Positions 21,566 through 33,571 of a stretch of DNA of 64,000 bases are shown here, piece by piece. The first letter of the stretch is position 1, and each line of letters opens with the position of its first letter. The translations under genes were made by a program, and so were the position numbers. Source of the stretch: Palaemon carinicauda (Eukaryota > Arthropoda > Malacostraca > Decapoda > Palaemonidae); the NCBI RefSeq assembly GCF_036898095.1, contig NC_090751.1, forward strand, positions 86,327,654 through 86,391,653. Reading direction: 5' to 3'. Below the pieces are notes generated by a model. The model was not told the DNA's origin, did no database searches, and saw only the letters and a list, made by a program, of their open reading frames with translations.

Positions 21566-22837
21566 GGTCAGACTGCTGGCCATCTGCACCAGAGGCGAAG
21601 ATCAAGAAGAAGGAGTTGTAGGCTGCATACGGGGATTCAAAAAAGCCCCTCTTAGCACCCTTATAGGGAGAAGGGAGGCCCTTACGATGTAGCGGACGGT
21701 GAGCCTTACGGCGAAGGAGACCAACAGCAAAAACAGCAGAAGAGTCCTCCGAAGAGGAGTCTCTATGAGTACTCTCTTGCGAACGAAAGAGAAACACTTC
21801 GTAGAAGAGACGGGTCAGCCAGTGACCTAAAAGGAGCAATCCTCCGAAGAGGGGCTCCTGCAGTTGCCCAGCCCCTTGAGCGTAACTGCAGGTGCGACCG
21901 CTCAACACCAAGAGCATAGTCGCACGAAAAAAAGGCAAGAGAAGAACCACCCAAAGGGGGAAAAACTCAAGCCTGGACAGGAAAACTTCCTTCTAAAATG
22001 AACTGGAGAGCTGTCAATCGTCACGGGAGTACTTCCAGAAGAAGGAGACACGCCCCTGACTAAGATCCATAGGGGAGGCAGCAACAGCCAAAACCCCAGG
22101 CCTCAACAAGACAGCTCACTCTGTTGTCACATTACAGAAACGAACTAGATCGGTAACTGTAAAAAAATAAAACAAAATCATTAGTTAACATTCATTCCCC
22201 CGGGAAGGCTCCGAAGAGGAATCCCAAGGGAAAGGAACACAAGAATTACACAACAGGCATGTGCCCTCCCAACCACTTACACTCACGGAAGGAGAGCTGT
22301 AACCAACACAGAATTATAACAATTATAATTATGTAACTATGTAATTATGTAATTTAAAAATGAATGAACACTAAAGAAAGAATGAAAACCCCGAAAGGAA
22401 TCGTTCTACAAAGCTGAAGAATCAACAAATACAATTAGATTCATAAACTAATTGAGACAAAACGTACGGCGTAGCAACCTCTCCACACGGGAAGGAAGCT
22501 ACAAAGGAGTAGTAAGTAACGTAGAAAAAAGGTGAACGACCTCAAGAGAGAGAGAGAGAAAGACCTAAGTCAAACTCGATCGCGACCCATGAAATTACAC
22601 CAAGGTGGCCTAACTGCCGAGGGCTCCACGGAGATATCGTACACTACACACACAAGCACAAACTCTGAAAAGGAAACTTACTTATTTCTATACTCAAATA
22701 TATACATAAACATGAGAAAATATTTAAATATATATTGAGTAAAAGAAAAGTAAGTGATTAAGTAAAGACAAAACAAACAATGGCTGCCAAGCGAGGACAA
22801 AGAAAAGACAGAGACGTCTGTCCATGTCCGAGCCAAA

Positions 22838-23024
22838 AGTGAAAGTGAAGCAATTCATCGGTGTGTGAGGGGGGGAGGCGTAGCTAGCTACCACTCCCCT
22901 ACCCCCCCGCTAACTAGCGCGGGGGTAATACACCCTCGTTAAATTCTAATTGCTCGCCATTTCAGCTACGCTAAAAGGTAAACCCAATGTAAATAGCATG
23001 GTTTGTATTTCGGTTACGGAACAA
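22838..23024. repeat. Right inverted terminal repeat of DIRS E
   Basis: Runs from AAGTGAAAGTGAAGC through a G/C-run segment to AATGTAAATAGCATGG and the outer tip GGTTACGGAACAA. It matches the right repeat of F (61080-61262) in design and sequence; only its inner edge is mirrored at 13727-13760. Confidence 0.85.
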
Positions 23025-23449
23025 TTGTTATTTAACCTTACAAAATCTTTATATTTTATACTATCTTAGAGAAAACCACATTCACAAGTAAACAGCCGGC
23101 GATGCACTGTGCTAAATTGTAAACATCTACATTTACAATAATGAATGCACATTTATTCGTAAAATTACATTACTTTTTCAGTACTACATTAGAAATTAAA
23201 ATCTATTTGTTTCTAAGTTTCAATAGATTCTTATTAACCATATATTATTAAAATTGCATTTATAAATAAAATATAGAACTGGGAATGGTTATTTGTGGTT
23301 TGGCCTGGTGACAAGTAAATTCGAAACAAGTAAATTCAACTTACATTGTTTTTCAATTTAAGTCGCCTCTCTTGGCCCCAATTACCGACGTAATGTGAGG
23401 TATACCTGTATTAAACAATTCAAAACTACATAAACTAGAAGGGCACTGA
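23025..23449. other. Unassigned AT-rich sequence
   Basis: No ORF, RNA gene or recognised repeat seen. Presumably intronic or flanking sequence of the OTUD6B locus. Confidence 0.4.
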
Positions 23450-23822
23450 GTTAAGTGCAGATTTCCGCCGCAGCAGCTTATTTCTCGACCTTTTGCTTGA
23501 CCTTGACCTTTGAATGTAACCTATATCAATTGTTGTGGGTTTTCATACATTCAAAAATGAACCAAGGTTGAAGTCTCTATGACAACAATGTCCAAACTCA
23601 TGGCTGATTACGTAAATTAGACAGTTTGCTTGACTGTGACCTTAACCTTTGACCTTGACCTATAAATTTAATAATTTTCAGCTTTTTACGTAAAAGTTTA
23701 TCCCTGCAAGTTTCGTTACTCTTCAATTAAAATTATGGCCACGAAGCCGTTCACAAATAACCCCCAATAAATAGGGGATAAAACATAACATCCTTCTAAC
23801 TTCGTTGGCGGAGGTAAATATA
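23450..23822 (+). repeat. Dispersed non-coding repeat with TGACCTTGACC motifs
   Basis: Begins near GTGCAGATTTCCGCCGC, holds two clusters of TGACCTTGACCTTTGA-like words (23500-23520, 23636-23660) and ends ACTTCGTTGGCGGAGGTAA. I recall this arrangement, including the ending, as a widespread non-autonomous repeat in marine invertebrates and fish; the family name is not certain. Confidence 0.45.
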
Positions 23823-24054
23823 TTCATGAATACAATACCACCCACTACTTTCTTCTCACCTTGTTTATTCTTGCTCAATCTCCAAATTCTCAAAATATCC
23901 TATTTAACAACAACCAGGATTAAAAACGAATTTTCAAGAAAACATCAATGCACCATTTAGAAAGCAGTTACTGGTAAACTACAAGACAGAAAGAGGTTGT
24001 GGTAGCCTATTGAAAATGTCTCTGCCTGGCAATATATCAGATGGAAACCCGTTC

Positions 24055-24285
24055 AAGCTCGATACTTTGTAATGGTGTCTGCAACCTCACCATCCTTGTA
24101 AGCAAGGGATGGGGGATTTTGTGGAGCCCATAGGTCTACCTGCTGGGTCATCTTCAGCCCTTGCATGGCCCTCCCGGATCCTAACTTGATGGAGGGGGCA
24201 TGGGTGATGATCAAGTGTCTATGGTCAGTATCAAGGTCAATGTCTTCTCTCTTACCTCTCACCTTCATGAGCAGACTTTAAGCTA
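24055..24285 (+). repeat. SINE-like dispersed repeat
   Basis: Contains CAACCTCACCATCCTTG, GGATGGGGGATTTTG, AGCCCATAGGTCTACCTGC and a C-rich stretch around 24160-24200. I recall a very similar sequence from many decapod transcripts. No coding match. It lies immediately 3' of an OTUD6B exon, in the intron. Confidence 0.45.
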
Positions 24286-24317
24286 TACTAATTTACACTG
24301 GATAGAATAATCTTTAC

Positions 24318-24522
24318 CTCTGGCTGCCCTCCCCATGCAGGAGTGTTTTCGGTCTGATCACAATATTCCTCAAATTCTTCCGGGGTTAATTGTTCTCCAG
24401 TGTCTGGATTCGTGATGAAAGGCCCAAAGTCATCACTATGAAGACGCAAATACTGGCTTGCTTTACTTCTTAGCCATGAGACTGTTACATCTGTCATTTG
24501 ATGAGCTATAGCTGCATACATA
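24318..24522 (-). CDS. OTUD6B: OTUD6B-like deubiquitinase, OTU-domain exon (catalytic Cys side)
   Basis: An OTU-family cysteine protease that removes ubiquitin. The 205-nt exon starts after a T-rich acceptor (CAG at 24525-24523) and ends in phase 0 before GTAAAG. Its first base completes a TGT codon with the previous exon's TG, giving the catalytic Cys followed by MYAAIAHQM. It continues with LRSKASQYLRLH, DDFGPFITNPDTGEQLTPEEF and EYCDQTENTPAWGGQPE, close to vertebrate OTUD6B (for example TNPNTG, YTPEEF, TAAWGGQ) with no gaps. The next exon, carrying the rest of the OTU fold and the catalytic His, is not found down to 23025 and may lie far left. Confidence 0.85.
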
Positions 24523-24526
24523 CTGT

Positions 24527-24540
24527 AAAAAAAAAAAAAA
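24527..24540. repeat. Poly-A/T run at a splice acceptor
   Basis: A 14-base A run on the plus strand; on the gene strand it is the polypyrimidine (T) tract of the acceptor for the 24318-24522 exon. Confidence 0.6.
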
Positions 24541-24993
24541 TCCTATTATAATAGTGTTGTTGTGATGTTGATAAGATTTGATGTAATAAAAGACAATCAA
24601 AGATAAGATAGTACAATATCTTGTAAAATGTGAAACAAGAAGGTAAATCTATACAAGTAAACATATCTGTACACCAAGAACTAACTATACATGATCATAC
24701 CTAAAGTTCAAAACATCACTCTCCAAGGTCAAATATAAGCAATAAACCACTACAAAACAGTAAAATATATAGGAGTGAAAGAATTTATTGAACATGAAAA
24801 AGCTACTTTGCAGAGGGCTCATTACATACATGTCTATAGTTATCTTCCCTCTTATGAATAATTTCTGCAAGATCAGGTTACAAAAGACAACTTATGTCTG
24901 AGCTTGGAAAGGTAAGCACACATGAAATGTCTAAGAGCCATTCTCATTCGGTACAATACAGTAACATTGTCATGCCTTTGATTAACCCATTAC

Positions 24994-25378
24994 AGCCTAG
25001 CGGCAGCAAAAGCTGCCACTATATTATGAAGTGTCCAGAATTGTCTGTATGTCTTACAGCCTTATCTTACATTGTGAGCATATTGAAACAAGTTCATTCT
25101 TGCTGCTGACCGGGCCACATTACCCTCCAACTCACCTAATGCTGTCAGTTGAGGTTAGATTGTGAATAAGTTAAGATGGGTGAAAAGAGGACTACATTTA
25201 GTTGTAAAGAAAGGTATTTTCTATATGAAATTTACAATGATTTCAAAACATTATTGCTGTGTTTCTGTGATCTAGAGGTTTCTTTTTTTTGTGTTATCCA
25301 TAAAATATCTCTGCATTTTTTTTCAAGGCCATCACTGAGAAAAGCATTTTTAATGGCAGCTTTTGCTGCCGCTAGGCT
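24994..25378. repeat. Subterminal inverted repeats of the piggyBac-like element
   Basis: A 24-bp motif at 24994-25017 is repeated as its exact reverse complement at 25355-25378. Its core, GGCAGC-AAAA-GCTGCC, is itself a hairpin. A third, direct copy with one change lies at 28546-28568 near the right end, and a weaker one near 28345. In piggyBac elements such internal repeats can be transposase binding sites. Confidence 0.8.
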
Positions 25379-25674
25379 ATAACGTAATCATTTTTTTCCG
25401 TTTTCTTATATAGAGTTCATTTATTTTTCAAATAGTGGTCAAAATCTTATTAGAGTATATTCAGTTCGTAGTTTCATGACTGAGAGAAGAAATTAACGTT
25501 GAATGAACCCAATTCTTTGTTTGCTACTCAGCTCCACTGGAGTTTTATAAGAAAAACTGATGCAATTTTTCATCCTTACGGATGTTTTATCTTGCAAACG
25601 TAATATTAGTGTTCCAACAAAAATGATAGTACATCTATGTGAATGTCGACATATAGGTCTATACGCAGGTAAAC

Positions 25675-26319
<645 letters not shown>

Positions 26320-26420
26320 TCTGCACACTTACTTTGAATGGAATCTACGACCTTCTGGATAAACATGACAATAAAGAAGCAGATGTTTCTGTAAATCTTC
26401 CCCCCCCCCCCCCCTCCCTT

Positions 26421-28074
26421 TGAGGATCCGGATGCAGACATTGACCAAGACTCGGATGCTTCAGATGATGAAGTTGCATGCAATCTTGGTCATTTGCCCA
26501 GAAAGATTCTCGCCAGAGACGTTGCAATTGACAAATTGAAAGAAAAAGTAAATAACCATGTCGACTGCATAAATCTTTTCTGGACTTAACAATGGATTGA
26601 AGAACTTTATCATCAGAGCACAACATATGGAGAACAAAAGTCGCTCTCTAAAGACCACATCACACCGCAAAATGTGAAGATTTTTCTTTCTATTCGTATA
26701 CTTTCTGGCTACAACAAACTTCCCTACCGAAGATTGTACTGTTCTGAAACTCCTGATGTATTCAATTACTGGGTTTCTGAAAGCATTAGGAGAGATACAT
26801 TTAATAAAATTCTTAGAAGTCTTCATTTTGCTGGCAATATGAAAATGACCGACGACCGATTTTACAAGGTAAAAGTTATGTTTCTTTTTATACTATATTC
26901 TCAGATTAGGGTTTTGATGATTTATCACATAGATAATGTTTGTCGATTTATTTCTCCTGTTTTGTATGATATACTGAAGAACTGAAATATATTGACCAAT
27001 AAAACCTTATCTTTATTAGGCATTCTAAATTTTCAGGTAAGTCCACTTTTCCAGGACGTCAATAATGTCAGCAATCTTCAGCTTCAGCAATAATTCCATA
27101 GCATAGATGAAATTATGATCCCTTATTATGGAAAACACCGGGCTAAGCAGCTTATAAGAGAGAAACCAGTAAGATTCGGTTTCAAAGATTGGGCTGCATG
27201 TACTTCAGACGGATCTCTTCTTTATTGTGAGCCCTATTGCAAGTCTGACACTAAAATCCCTGATATAGGACTGGGCTAAGGTCCAAATGTCGTATTAGAG
27301 ATGTCTAATGAGATCAATTTACAGGCTGGCCAGCATGCAGTGTTTGAGAATCTCTTCACCTCATAACCATTGCTGGAAAATTTAGCAAATCGAGGAATAG
27401 GAGGTACTGGCACACTAAGAGAGGATCGTCTTCATGGTGCCCCACTAATGGAAAAGAAGGAAAAGGAGAAGAAAAAAATATCGTGGGTACATGGAAGAGG
27501 CACTTACTGGTAACACATCAGTAGTAAAATGGAAGGTAGCTGCTGTGGCTTCAAAGTAAGAGTGCTTCAAGTACAAAAAACAGGGCGATGGAGCAAACTT
27601 GAGAAAAAGCATATTGAGGTTGATATGCCCAATTCCATTCAGGTGTATAATTAACAGATGGGTGGTGTTGATATATTTGATCAACAAGTATCGGCCTATA
27701 TAACTCGAATTCGTTCAAAAAAATGGTGCTGACAAATATTTGCTTGGAGCATCAATGCTCAAGTTATCAATTCATGGATGGTTTATCGCAAACTGGGAAA
27801 TATAATCCCATTGATAGACTTCATCTGGCATTTTGTAATTGCCATAATGAAGCAATATGGTGCTCCTCGTACATCTCCTGGACCTAAGAGACTGTATTCT
27901 GGAATTGCAATGGATTCTGTGCTGTACAATGGTGAGCAGCACTGGACCAAGGAAGGAGACCAGCGTCACTCAAAATGCCGCGAATGTTCTCGACGCGCAA
28001 AATACATTTGCAATATGTGTTCTGTACCTCTTCATCCAGAATGCATGTTGCCCTATCATAAAATACCTCAGTAG
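26421..28074 (+). pseudogene. piggyBac-type transposase, decayed, with an intron
   Basis: Acidic N-terminal stretch (DPDADIDQDSDASDDE), then the DDE_Tnp_1_7 core: NVKIFLSIRILSGYNKLPY, YWVSESIRRDTFNKILRSLHFA, DDRFYK. After an apparent intron it continues VSPLFQDVN, IDEIMIPYYGKH, PVRFGFKDWAACTSDGSLLYCEPY, MGGVDIFDQQVSAY and RSKKW. A Cys/His tail closes it (CRECSRRAKYICNMCSVPLHPEC). Stops occur near 26586, 27091, 27278, 27364, 27512, 27652 and 27731, so it is dead. The catalytic region is recognisable by position but not intact. Confidence 0.85.
26870..27036 (+). other. Apparent intron in the piggyBac-type transposase
   Basis: FYK (TTTTACAAG) is followed by GTAAAAG. The homologous protein resumes after AAATTTTCAG with VSPLF, matching the contiguous FYK-x-x-PLF of piggyBac-family proteins. 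The GT...AG ends and the restored homology support a real intron of about 167 bp. Confidence 0.65.
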
Positions 28075-28703
28075 TGCATAATGAACAACAGACTGAAATC
28101 ATTTGAAGCTATATAGGGATAACCTTCGTACAAGAAAAATAGAATAGTGTGGATATGCAACTCATGCAATATGTTCAAGTATTTTTTTTCTTTTATATTA
28201 TGAATCAGTAAGAATTTCGAGTTTTTATTGTAACAAGCAAGATTAGTGATGATAATTATTAGAGATAATGAAGTTATGTTTGAAATACTTAGGTTTAATG
28301 TAAAATTATATTGTATGTCAAAAACAAAGATTTTGCGCATTCAAAGTGGCTAGTGGCAGTAAGATATGCTATATGATTGAATTTTTTATGTACTATAATT
28401 CAGATAGAATTTGCAGCTCTTTTCATAAAAGGCATGATTAGTAATGATAATTACAAAGTATGATAAAGGGATGCTTAAAATACTTATGTTTGTTAAAAAA
28501 AACTACATGTTATGTCTAGAATAGAAAGATTTTGTTCATTCAAGTGCCTAGTGGCAGCAAAAGCTGCCATCAAATAAATCATACTTAGGAAAGGAATTTT
28601 TTTATGGTGATGATTTTATGTTGATAGTAGACCAAAATAAAGTATTTTCTGTAAATATGGTGTTTTTAAAACCAATAGATAATTCTCGTCCTTAATGGGT
28701 TAA

Positions 28704-29456
28704 TATGACCACTGGGTCAAATGTCTAAACTCTGGTATGGTTCATCCAGAAGATTTATACTTATGTGACATAAAACATTGAGCATGGTAAAAACTGAATA
28801 AAAACAGAACCAAATAAAATGGAAAAGAATTAAGAAGCAAAGTAAAATGAAGCTGGGGGCTTTAAGGATACTAGGCAATACTATTTACATTGCAATTGTA
28901 CAAGTCATACAATAAGAGGTACCTACATATGAAGAAGAAGAATAGTGTTTTGAGCAGCAAATATTTAAGGTGCATCAGTAAAACTTAACTTTCATCAATC
29001 TTGAAATGAACGGAAAGATTAGAAAAAGATCTGCAGTCCTTGCAATATTCAATATTCATATCACTACTCATTGGAGCAGGCACACTACTTTATTAAAATT
29101 AAATTTTGTAGGTAGAAGAGACAATACTGAAACCTAGTACTGTACCTTACCTTGCACAATAATAAAATGACAATTATAATAACTTTTTCAAACAAAAGAA
29201 TAGAGTAAAGCTATCAAACAAACCGTCTATGAAAAACCTTATAAAACTTATTACTGAACCTACCAAAACTTAAACATTATTGGCAAAACTTACAAAATGA
29301 ATACACTATATTTGTAAAGGGAGGGAGAAAAAGTTGAACGAGACTATCATATTTACAAAGAGATCTAAAAAGTATGCAAACAAATGGAAATTTACATTTT
29401 AAGCATTCAGTAAAACTTCTAAATAAATGACTGAATAAAAAATGCATTAACATTAC
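28704..29456. other. OTUD6B intron, no further feature seen
   Basis: AT-rich sequence between the piggyBac-like element and the next exon. No ORF, RNA gene or recognised repeat. Confidence 0.5.
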
Positions 29457-29646
29457 CAATCTCCATCAGGCTGAATTTCAAACATTTTGAGCTTTCTAGC
29501 CTTAAGCAATGCCTTCAACTTCGCAGCCTCAACATTACGAGCACAAAATCGGTTGTTATCCTTCTCCTCGCGTATTAGGGCCTCACGCGCTCTATTGGCA
29601 TCAGCTTTCTTCTGACGACGTTTGGCTGCTTTACTGACCTTCTTTC
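29457..29646 (-). CDS. OTUD6B: OTUD6B-like deubiquitinase, linker and start of OTU domain exon
   Basis: 190-nt exon between acceptor TAG (29648 side) and donor GTAATG (29456 side). The translation reads KKVSKAAKRRQKKADANRA, REALIREEKDNN, RNVEAAKLKALLKARKLKM and then QPDGD before the split Cys codon. Human OTUD6B has the same order: ISKAQKRREKKAALEKERE, a gap-free charged linker, HMESEKLAQILAARQLE and PSDGHC. The residue before the catalytic Cys is Asp here instead of His. The charged KAxKRRxKK segment is a hallmark of OTUD6 proteins. Strong assignment from contiguous homology on both sides of two introns. Confidence 0.87.
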
Positions 29647-30189
29647 CTATTCATAAAAAGTGATATAACATTATAAACAGTTAAAGAAACCATTCAATGT
29701 GTTAAAATAAAGAAAATTTAAAATGATCTTCCATACTCCATACATACAGCCTTCTCAATTGATTTGTGCTGCACTTCCCAGAGGGTGTGGAATAATAAAA
29801 ACATTTACATCATTTAGCATGGAAGAGGGGGTTAGTTACTGTGTACTATAGAACATTCTCAGTAACCCTTCAACCACCATTTACATTTCTTTTGGCCTTC
29901 ATTTACATATATTCCTTTTATGTCTCCATAATCCGTTACGCAACTTCTTCAAATCAGTCTTGATCTTAATATCTACTCTCATTAAAGAATAATTCTTCAA
30001 CTTAATCTTGTTCTTATCTAATTTCATTTAAAAATAAATCCTTCAAGAGCACTCTATGCATTTAGATTAGAGATGTGATTTTTGGTCTTATCAAACACAG
30101 GATAAAGAGTCGAGTCTTTTTCTTGGGTGAGCAATATTCAACGAGTCGCAATTTTCATTTATTGCCAATATATATTATAATCAAGTCAT
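29647..30189. other. OTUD6B intron, no further feature seen
   Basis: Between the exon at 29457-29646 and the RTE-like LINE; AT-rich, nothing recognised. Confidence 0.5.
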
Positions 30190-33100
30190 GTGGCCGCGGG
30201 GGCATAAAAACTAGAATAGTGCCAATGTTATCCCTGCGTGTTGTAAGAGGCGACTAAAAGGGACGGGACGAGGGGGCTAGGAACCTCCTCTCCTGTATCT
30301 ACATCCTGTGAGACATCGACAAAGAGATGGAGCTGGGGGGAGAGTGACTGCTCCCCGCACTCTAGTTTTGGGGTGTTTGAATGTGCGTGGATGTAGTACG
30401 ATAGAGAGTAAAAGATGTGAAATTGGAAGTATGTTTAGGAATAGAAGGATGGATGTATTAGCCTTGTGTGAGACGAAGATAAAACGAAAGGGTGAAGTGA
30501 TGTTTGGTGAAATGTCTGGTAGAGTGTCTGGGATTGAAAGGGGAAGAGCGAGAGAGGGTGTGGCTTTATTGCTGAGTGAATGGATGACAGGTAAAGTAGT
30601 GGAATGGAAGGCGATATCATCTAGGTTAATGTGGGTAAGGGTTAGGTTGGGTAGGGAATGTTGGGCATTTGTCAGTGCATATGGGCCAGGTAGTGAGAAA
30701 AGTGAAGAAGAGCGGAATGAGTTCTGGAATGAATTAACTAGGTGTGTAGAAGGACTGGGTAGAAGGAATTATGTAGTTGTCATGGGTGACTTAAATGCTA
30801 GAGTGGGCGCTAGAGAGGTAGAAGGTGTCATTGGGAAGTATGGCGTACCAGGTGAAAATGAGAGTGGTGAGAGACTGGTAGATATGTGTGTTGAGCAAGA
30901 GATGGTGATAAGTAATAGTTTTATCAAAAAGAAAGATAAAAATAAGTATACATGGGTAAGAGTGGTAAATGGAAGAGTAGTAGAAAGGGCATTAATGGAT
31001 TATGTGTTGATAACTAAAAGAATGTTTGGAAGATTGAAAGACGTGCACGTGTTTAGGGGTATGGCTAACGGTATGTCTGATCATTTTTTGGTGGAAGGAA
31101 AATTAGTCGTAGCAAAAGAATGGGGGAATAGAGTAGGTGGATGTAAAAGGGAGGTAGTGAGGGTTGAAGAGCTAATAAAACCGGAGGTAAAAAGTAAATA
31201 TCAGGAAAGGTTGAAAATGATATATGACAAAGTGAAAGTAAGAGAAACTGGCAATTTAGAGGAGGAGTGGAAGTTAGTAAAAGAAAATTTTGTTGGGATT
31301 GCAAGTGATGTGTGTGGAAAGAAATTTGTTGGAGGCAGCATGAGGAAGGGCAGTGAATGGTGGAATGAAGGAGTGAAGGTAAAAGTGGAAGAGAAAAAGA
31401 GGGCTTTTGAAGAATGGCTGCAGAGTAATAGTATAGAGAAGTATGAAAAATATAAAGAGAAAAATGTGGAAGTAAAGCGCAAGGTACGTGAGGCAAAGAG
31501 GGCAGCTGACCTGATGTGGGGTCAGAGATTAGGTCATTCATATGAAGAGAATAAGAAGAAGTTTTGGAAGGAAGTGAAGAGAGTGCGGAAGGCTGGCTCA
31601 AGAATGGAAGAGACAGTGAAAGATGGAAATGGAAGGTTGTTAAAAGGAGAGGAGGCAAGGAAATGATGGGCGGAATATTTTGAAAGTTTACTGAATGTTG
31701 AGGATAATAGGGAGGCAGATATAATTGCTGTTGCAGGTGTTGAGGTGCCAGTGATGGGAGATGAGAATGAGAGAGAGATTACAATAGATGAAGTGAGGAG
31801 AGCACTAGATGAAACGAGAGTAGGAAAAGCATCTGGTATGGATGGTGTGAGAGCTGAGATGTTGAAGGAGGGGGGTGTGACTGTACTTGAATGGTTGGTG
31901 AGATTGTTTAATATGTGTTTTGTGATGTCAATGGTACCAGTAGATTGGGTTTGTGCATGTATTGTACCACTATATAAGGGTAAGGGAGATGTGCATGACT
32001 GTTGTAATTCAAGAGGTATTAGTTTGTTAAGCGTAGTTGGAAAAGTGTATGGTAGAGTATTGATTAATAGGATCAAGGATAAAACAGAGAATGCAATCTT
32101 GGAAATACAGGGTGGTTTTAGAAGAGGTAGGGGTTGTATGAATCAGATTTTTACAGTTAGGCAGATATGTGAGAAATATTTAGCAGAAGGTAAGGAGGTG
32201 TATATTGCGTTTATGGATCTGGAGAAAGCGTATGAGTTGATAGGGAAGCAATGTGGAATGTGATGAGGTTATATGGAGTTGGTGGAAGGTTGTTGCAAGC
32301 AGTGAAAAGTTTCTACAAAGGTAGTAAAGCATGTGTTAGGATAGGAAATGAAGTGAGTGATTGGTTTCCGGTGAGAGTGGAGCTGAGACAGGGATGTGTG
32401 ATGTCGCCGTGGTTGTTTAACTTGTATGTTGATGGAGTGGTGAGAGAGGTGAATGCTCGAGTGCTTGGACGAGGATTAAAACTGGTAGACGAGAATGACC
32501 ATGAATGGGAGGTAAATCAGTTGTTGTTTGCGGATGATACTGTACTGGTTGCAGACACAGAAGAGAAGCTTGGACGATCAGTGACAGAATTTGGAAGAGT
32601 GTGTGAGAGAAGGAAGTTGAGAGTTAATGTGGGTAAGAGTAAGGTTATGAGATGTATGAGAAGGGAAGGTGGTGCAATGTTGAATGTCATGTTGAATGGA
32701 GAGTTACTTGAGGAGGTGGATCAGTTTAAGTACTTGGGGTCAGTTGTTGCAAATGGTAGAGTGGAAGCAGATGTACGTCAGAGAGTCAATGAAGGTTGCA
32801 AAGTGTTGGGGGCAGTTAAGGGAGTAGTAAAAAATAGAGGGTTGGGCATGAATGTAAAGAGAGTTCTATATGAGAAAGTGATTGTACCAACTGTGATGTA
32901 TGGATCGGAGTTGTGGGGAATGAAAGTGATGGAGAGACAGAAATTGAATGTGTTTGAGATGAAGTGTTTAAGGAGTATGGCTGGTGTATCTCGAGTAGAT
33001 AGGATTAGGAACGAAGTGGTGAGAGTGAGAACGGGTGTAAGAAATGAGTTAGCAGCTAGAGTGGATATGAATGTGTTGAGGTTGTTTGCCCATGTTGAGA

Positions 33101-33571
33101 GAATGGAAAATGAATGTCTGCTAAAGAAGGTGATGAATGCAAGAGTTGATGGGAGAAGTACTAGAGGAAGGCCAAGGTTTGGGTGGATGGATGGAGTGAA
33201 GGAAGCTCTGGGTGATAGGAGGATAGATGTGAGCGAGGCAAGAGAGCGTGCTAGAAATAGGAATGAATGGCGAGCGATTGTGACGCAGTTCCGGTAGGCC
33301 CTGCTGCTGCCTCCGATGCCTTAGATGACCGCGGAGGTAGCAGCAGTAGGGGATTCAGCAGTAGGGGATTCAGCATTATGAAGCTTCATCAGTGGTGGAT
33401 AATGTGGGAGGGTGGGCTATGACACCCTAGCAGTACCAGCTGAACTCGGTTGAGTCCCTTGTTAGGCTAGGAGGAACGTAGAGAGTAGAGGTCCCCTTTT
33501 TGTTTTTGTTTCTTTGTTGATGTCGGCTACCCCCCAAAATTGGGGGAAGTGCCATGGTATATGTATGATGT
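30190..33571 (+). mobile_element. RTE-like LINE, copy 1
   Basis: 3.4-kb non-LTR element with an endonuclease-RT open frame broken twice, a 3' UTR containing an inverted GCTGCTGCCTCCG / CGGAGGTAGCAGCAG pair (33302-33347), and a short ATG/TATG tail near 33558-33570. AAGTCAT occurs at 30183-30189 and 33572-33578 and may be the target-site duplication. Its twin is at 42951-46280. It lies in an intron of the OTUD6B-like gene, in the opposite orientation. Confidence 0.85.
30308..33297 (+). pseudogene. Endonuclease and reverse transcriptase of RTE-like LINE copy 1, two breaks
   Basis: The endonuclease (30370-31130) shows GCLNVRG, DVLALCETKIK (metal Glu), SAYGPG, MGDLNARVG and GMSDHFLV. The RT shows SGMDGVRAEML, GISLLSVVGKVYGRVL, QGGFRRGRGC, FMDLEKAY (motif A Asp), LRQGCVMSPWLFNLY and the catalytic FADD (32530-32541). 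A C-terminal GRPRFGWMDGVKEAL segment follows. Breaks: TGA at 31664-31666, where copy 2 has AGA, and a 4-nt deletion at about 32233 relative to copy 2. The final segment (32251-33297) is then open to TAG. RTE clade is my best reading of the architecture; a related clade is possible. Confidence 0.85.

Larger units (their letters stand above)
18340..22200 (-). pseudogene. Gag-like region of DIRS E with tandem expansions
   Basis: Homology to F's gag is visible at both ends. At 18451-18804 FLLSGSNTLAFRRQVSNL and EKSLFVPKDRDI match F's FLLSGTRTIEFLSHQVSSL and GKSLFEPKDVEL. At 21600-21770 SSEDSSAVFAVGLLRRKAHRP and PSPYKGAKRGFF match F's SPFKGVSRRLFG region. Between them are a GC-rich low-complexity stretch with 18-bp tandem units, a 23-bp hairpin array and a triplicated segment. 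The encoded repeats are Arg/Pro/Ala/Leu-rich. It is not one frame; I treat it as a pseudogene. Confidence 0.65.
13727..23024 (-). mobile_element. DIRS-like retrotransposon E, large and decayed
   Basis: About 9.3 kb, minus strand. The right inverted terminal repeat is complete (22838-23024). The left one survives only as its inner 34 bp or so (13727-13760, reverse complement of 22838-22871). The internal complementary region is at 13803-13902. The decayed recombinase and RNase H region (about 14200-16300), RT N-terminal region (about 17600-18330) and gag (about 18340-22200) all resemble element F. Secondary insertions or rearrangements explain the size: a LINE at 16309-17352, a 5S rRNA-like segment at 17477-17596, tandem expansions and a triplication in gag. 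Confidence 0.85.

Noticed and set aside
24053..24268. 71-codon minus-strand frame beside the OTUD6B exon, considered as the next exon
   Set aside because: It does not match the OTU domain continuation (LRALSHIL-type) and coincides with a dispersed SINE-like repeat.
31065..31658. 197-codon minus-strand frame opposite the RTE-like LINE (also 31534-32076, 44249-44791)
   Set aside because: Leu/Ser/Pro-rich antisense shadows of the endonuclease-RT frame; no motif of their own.
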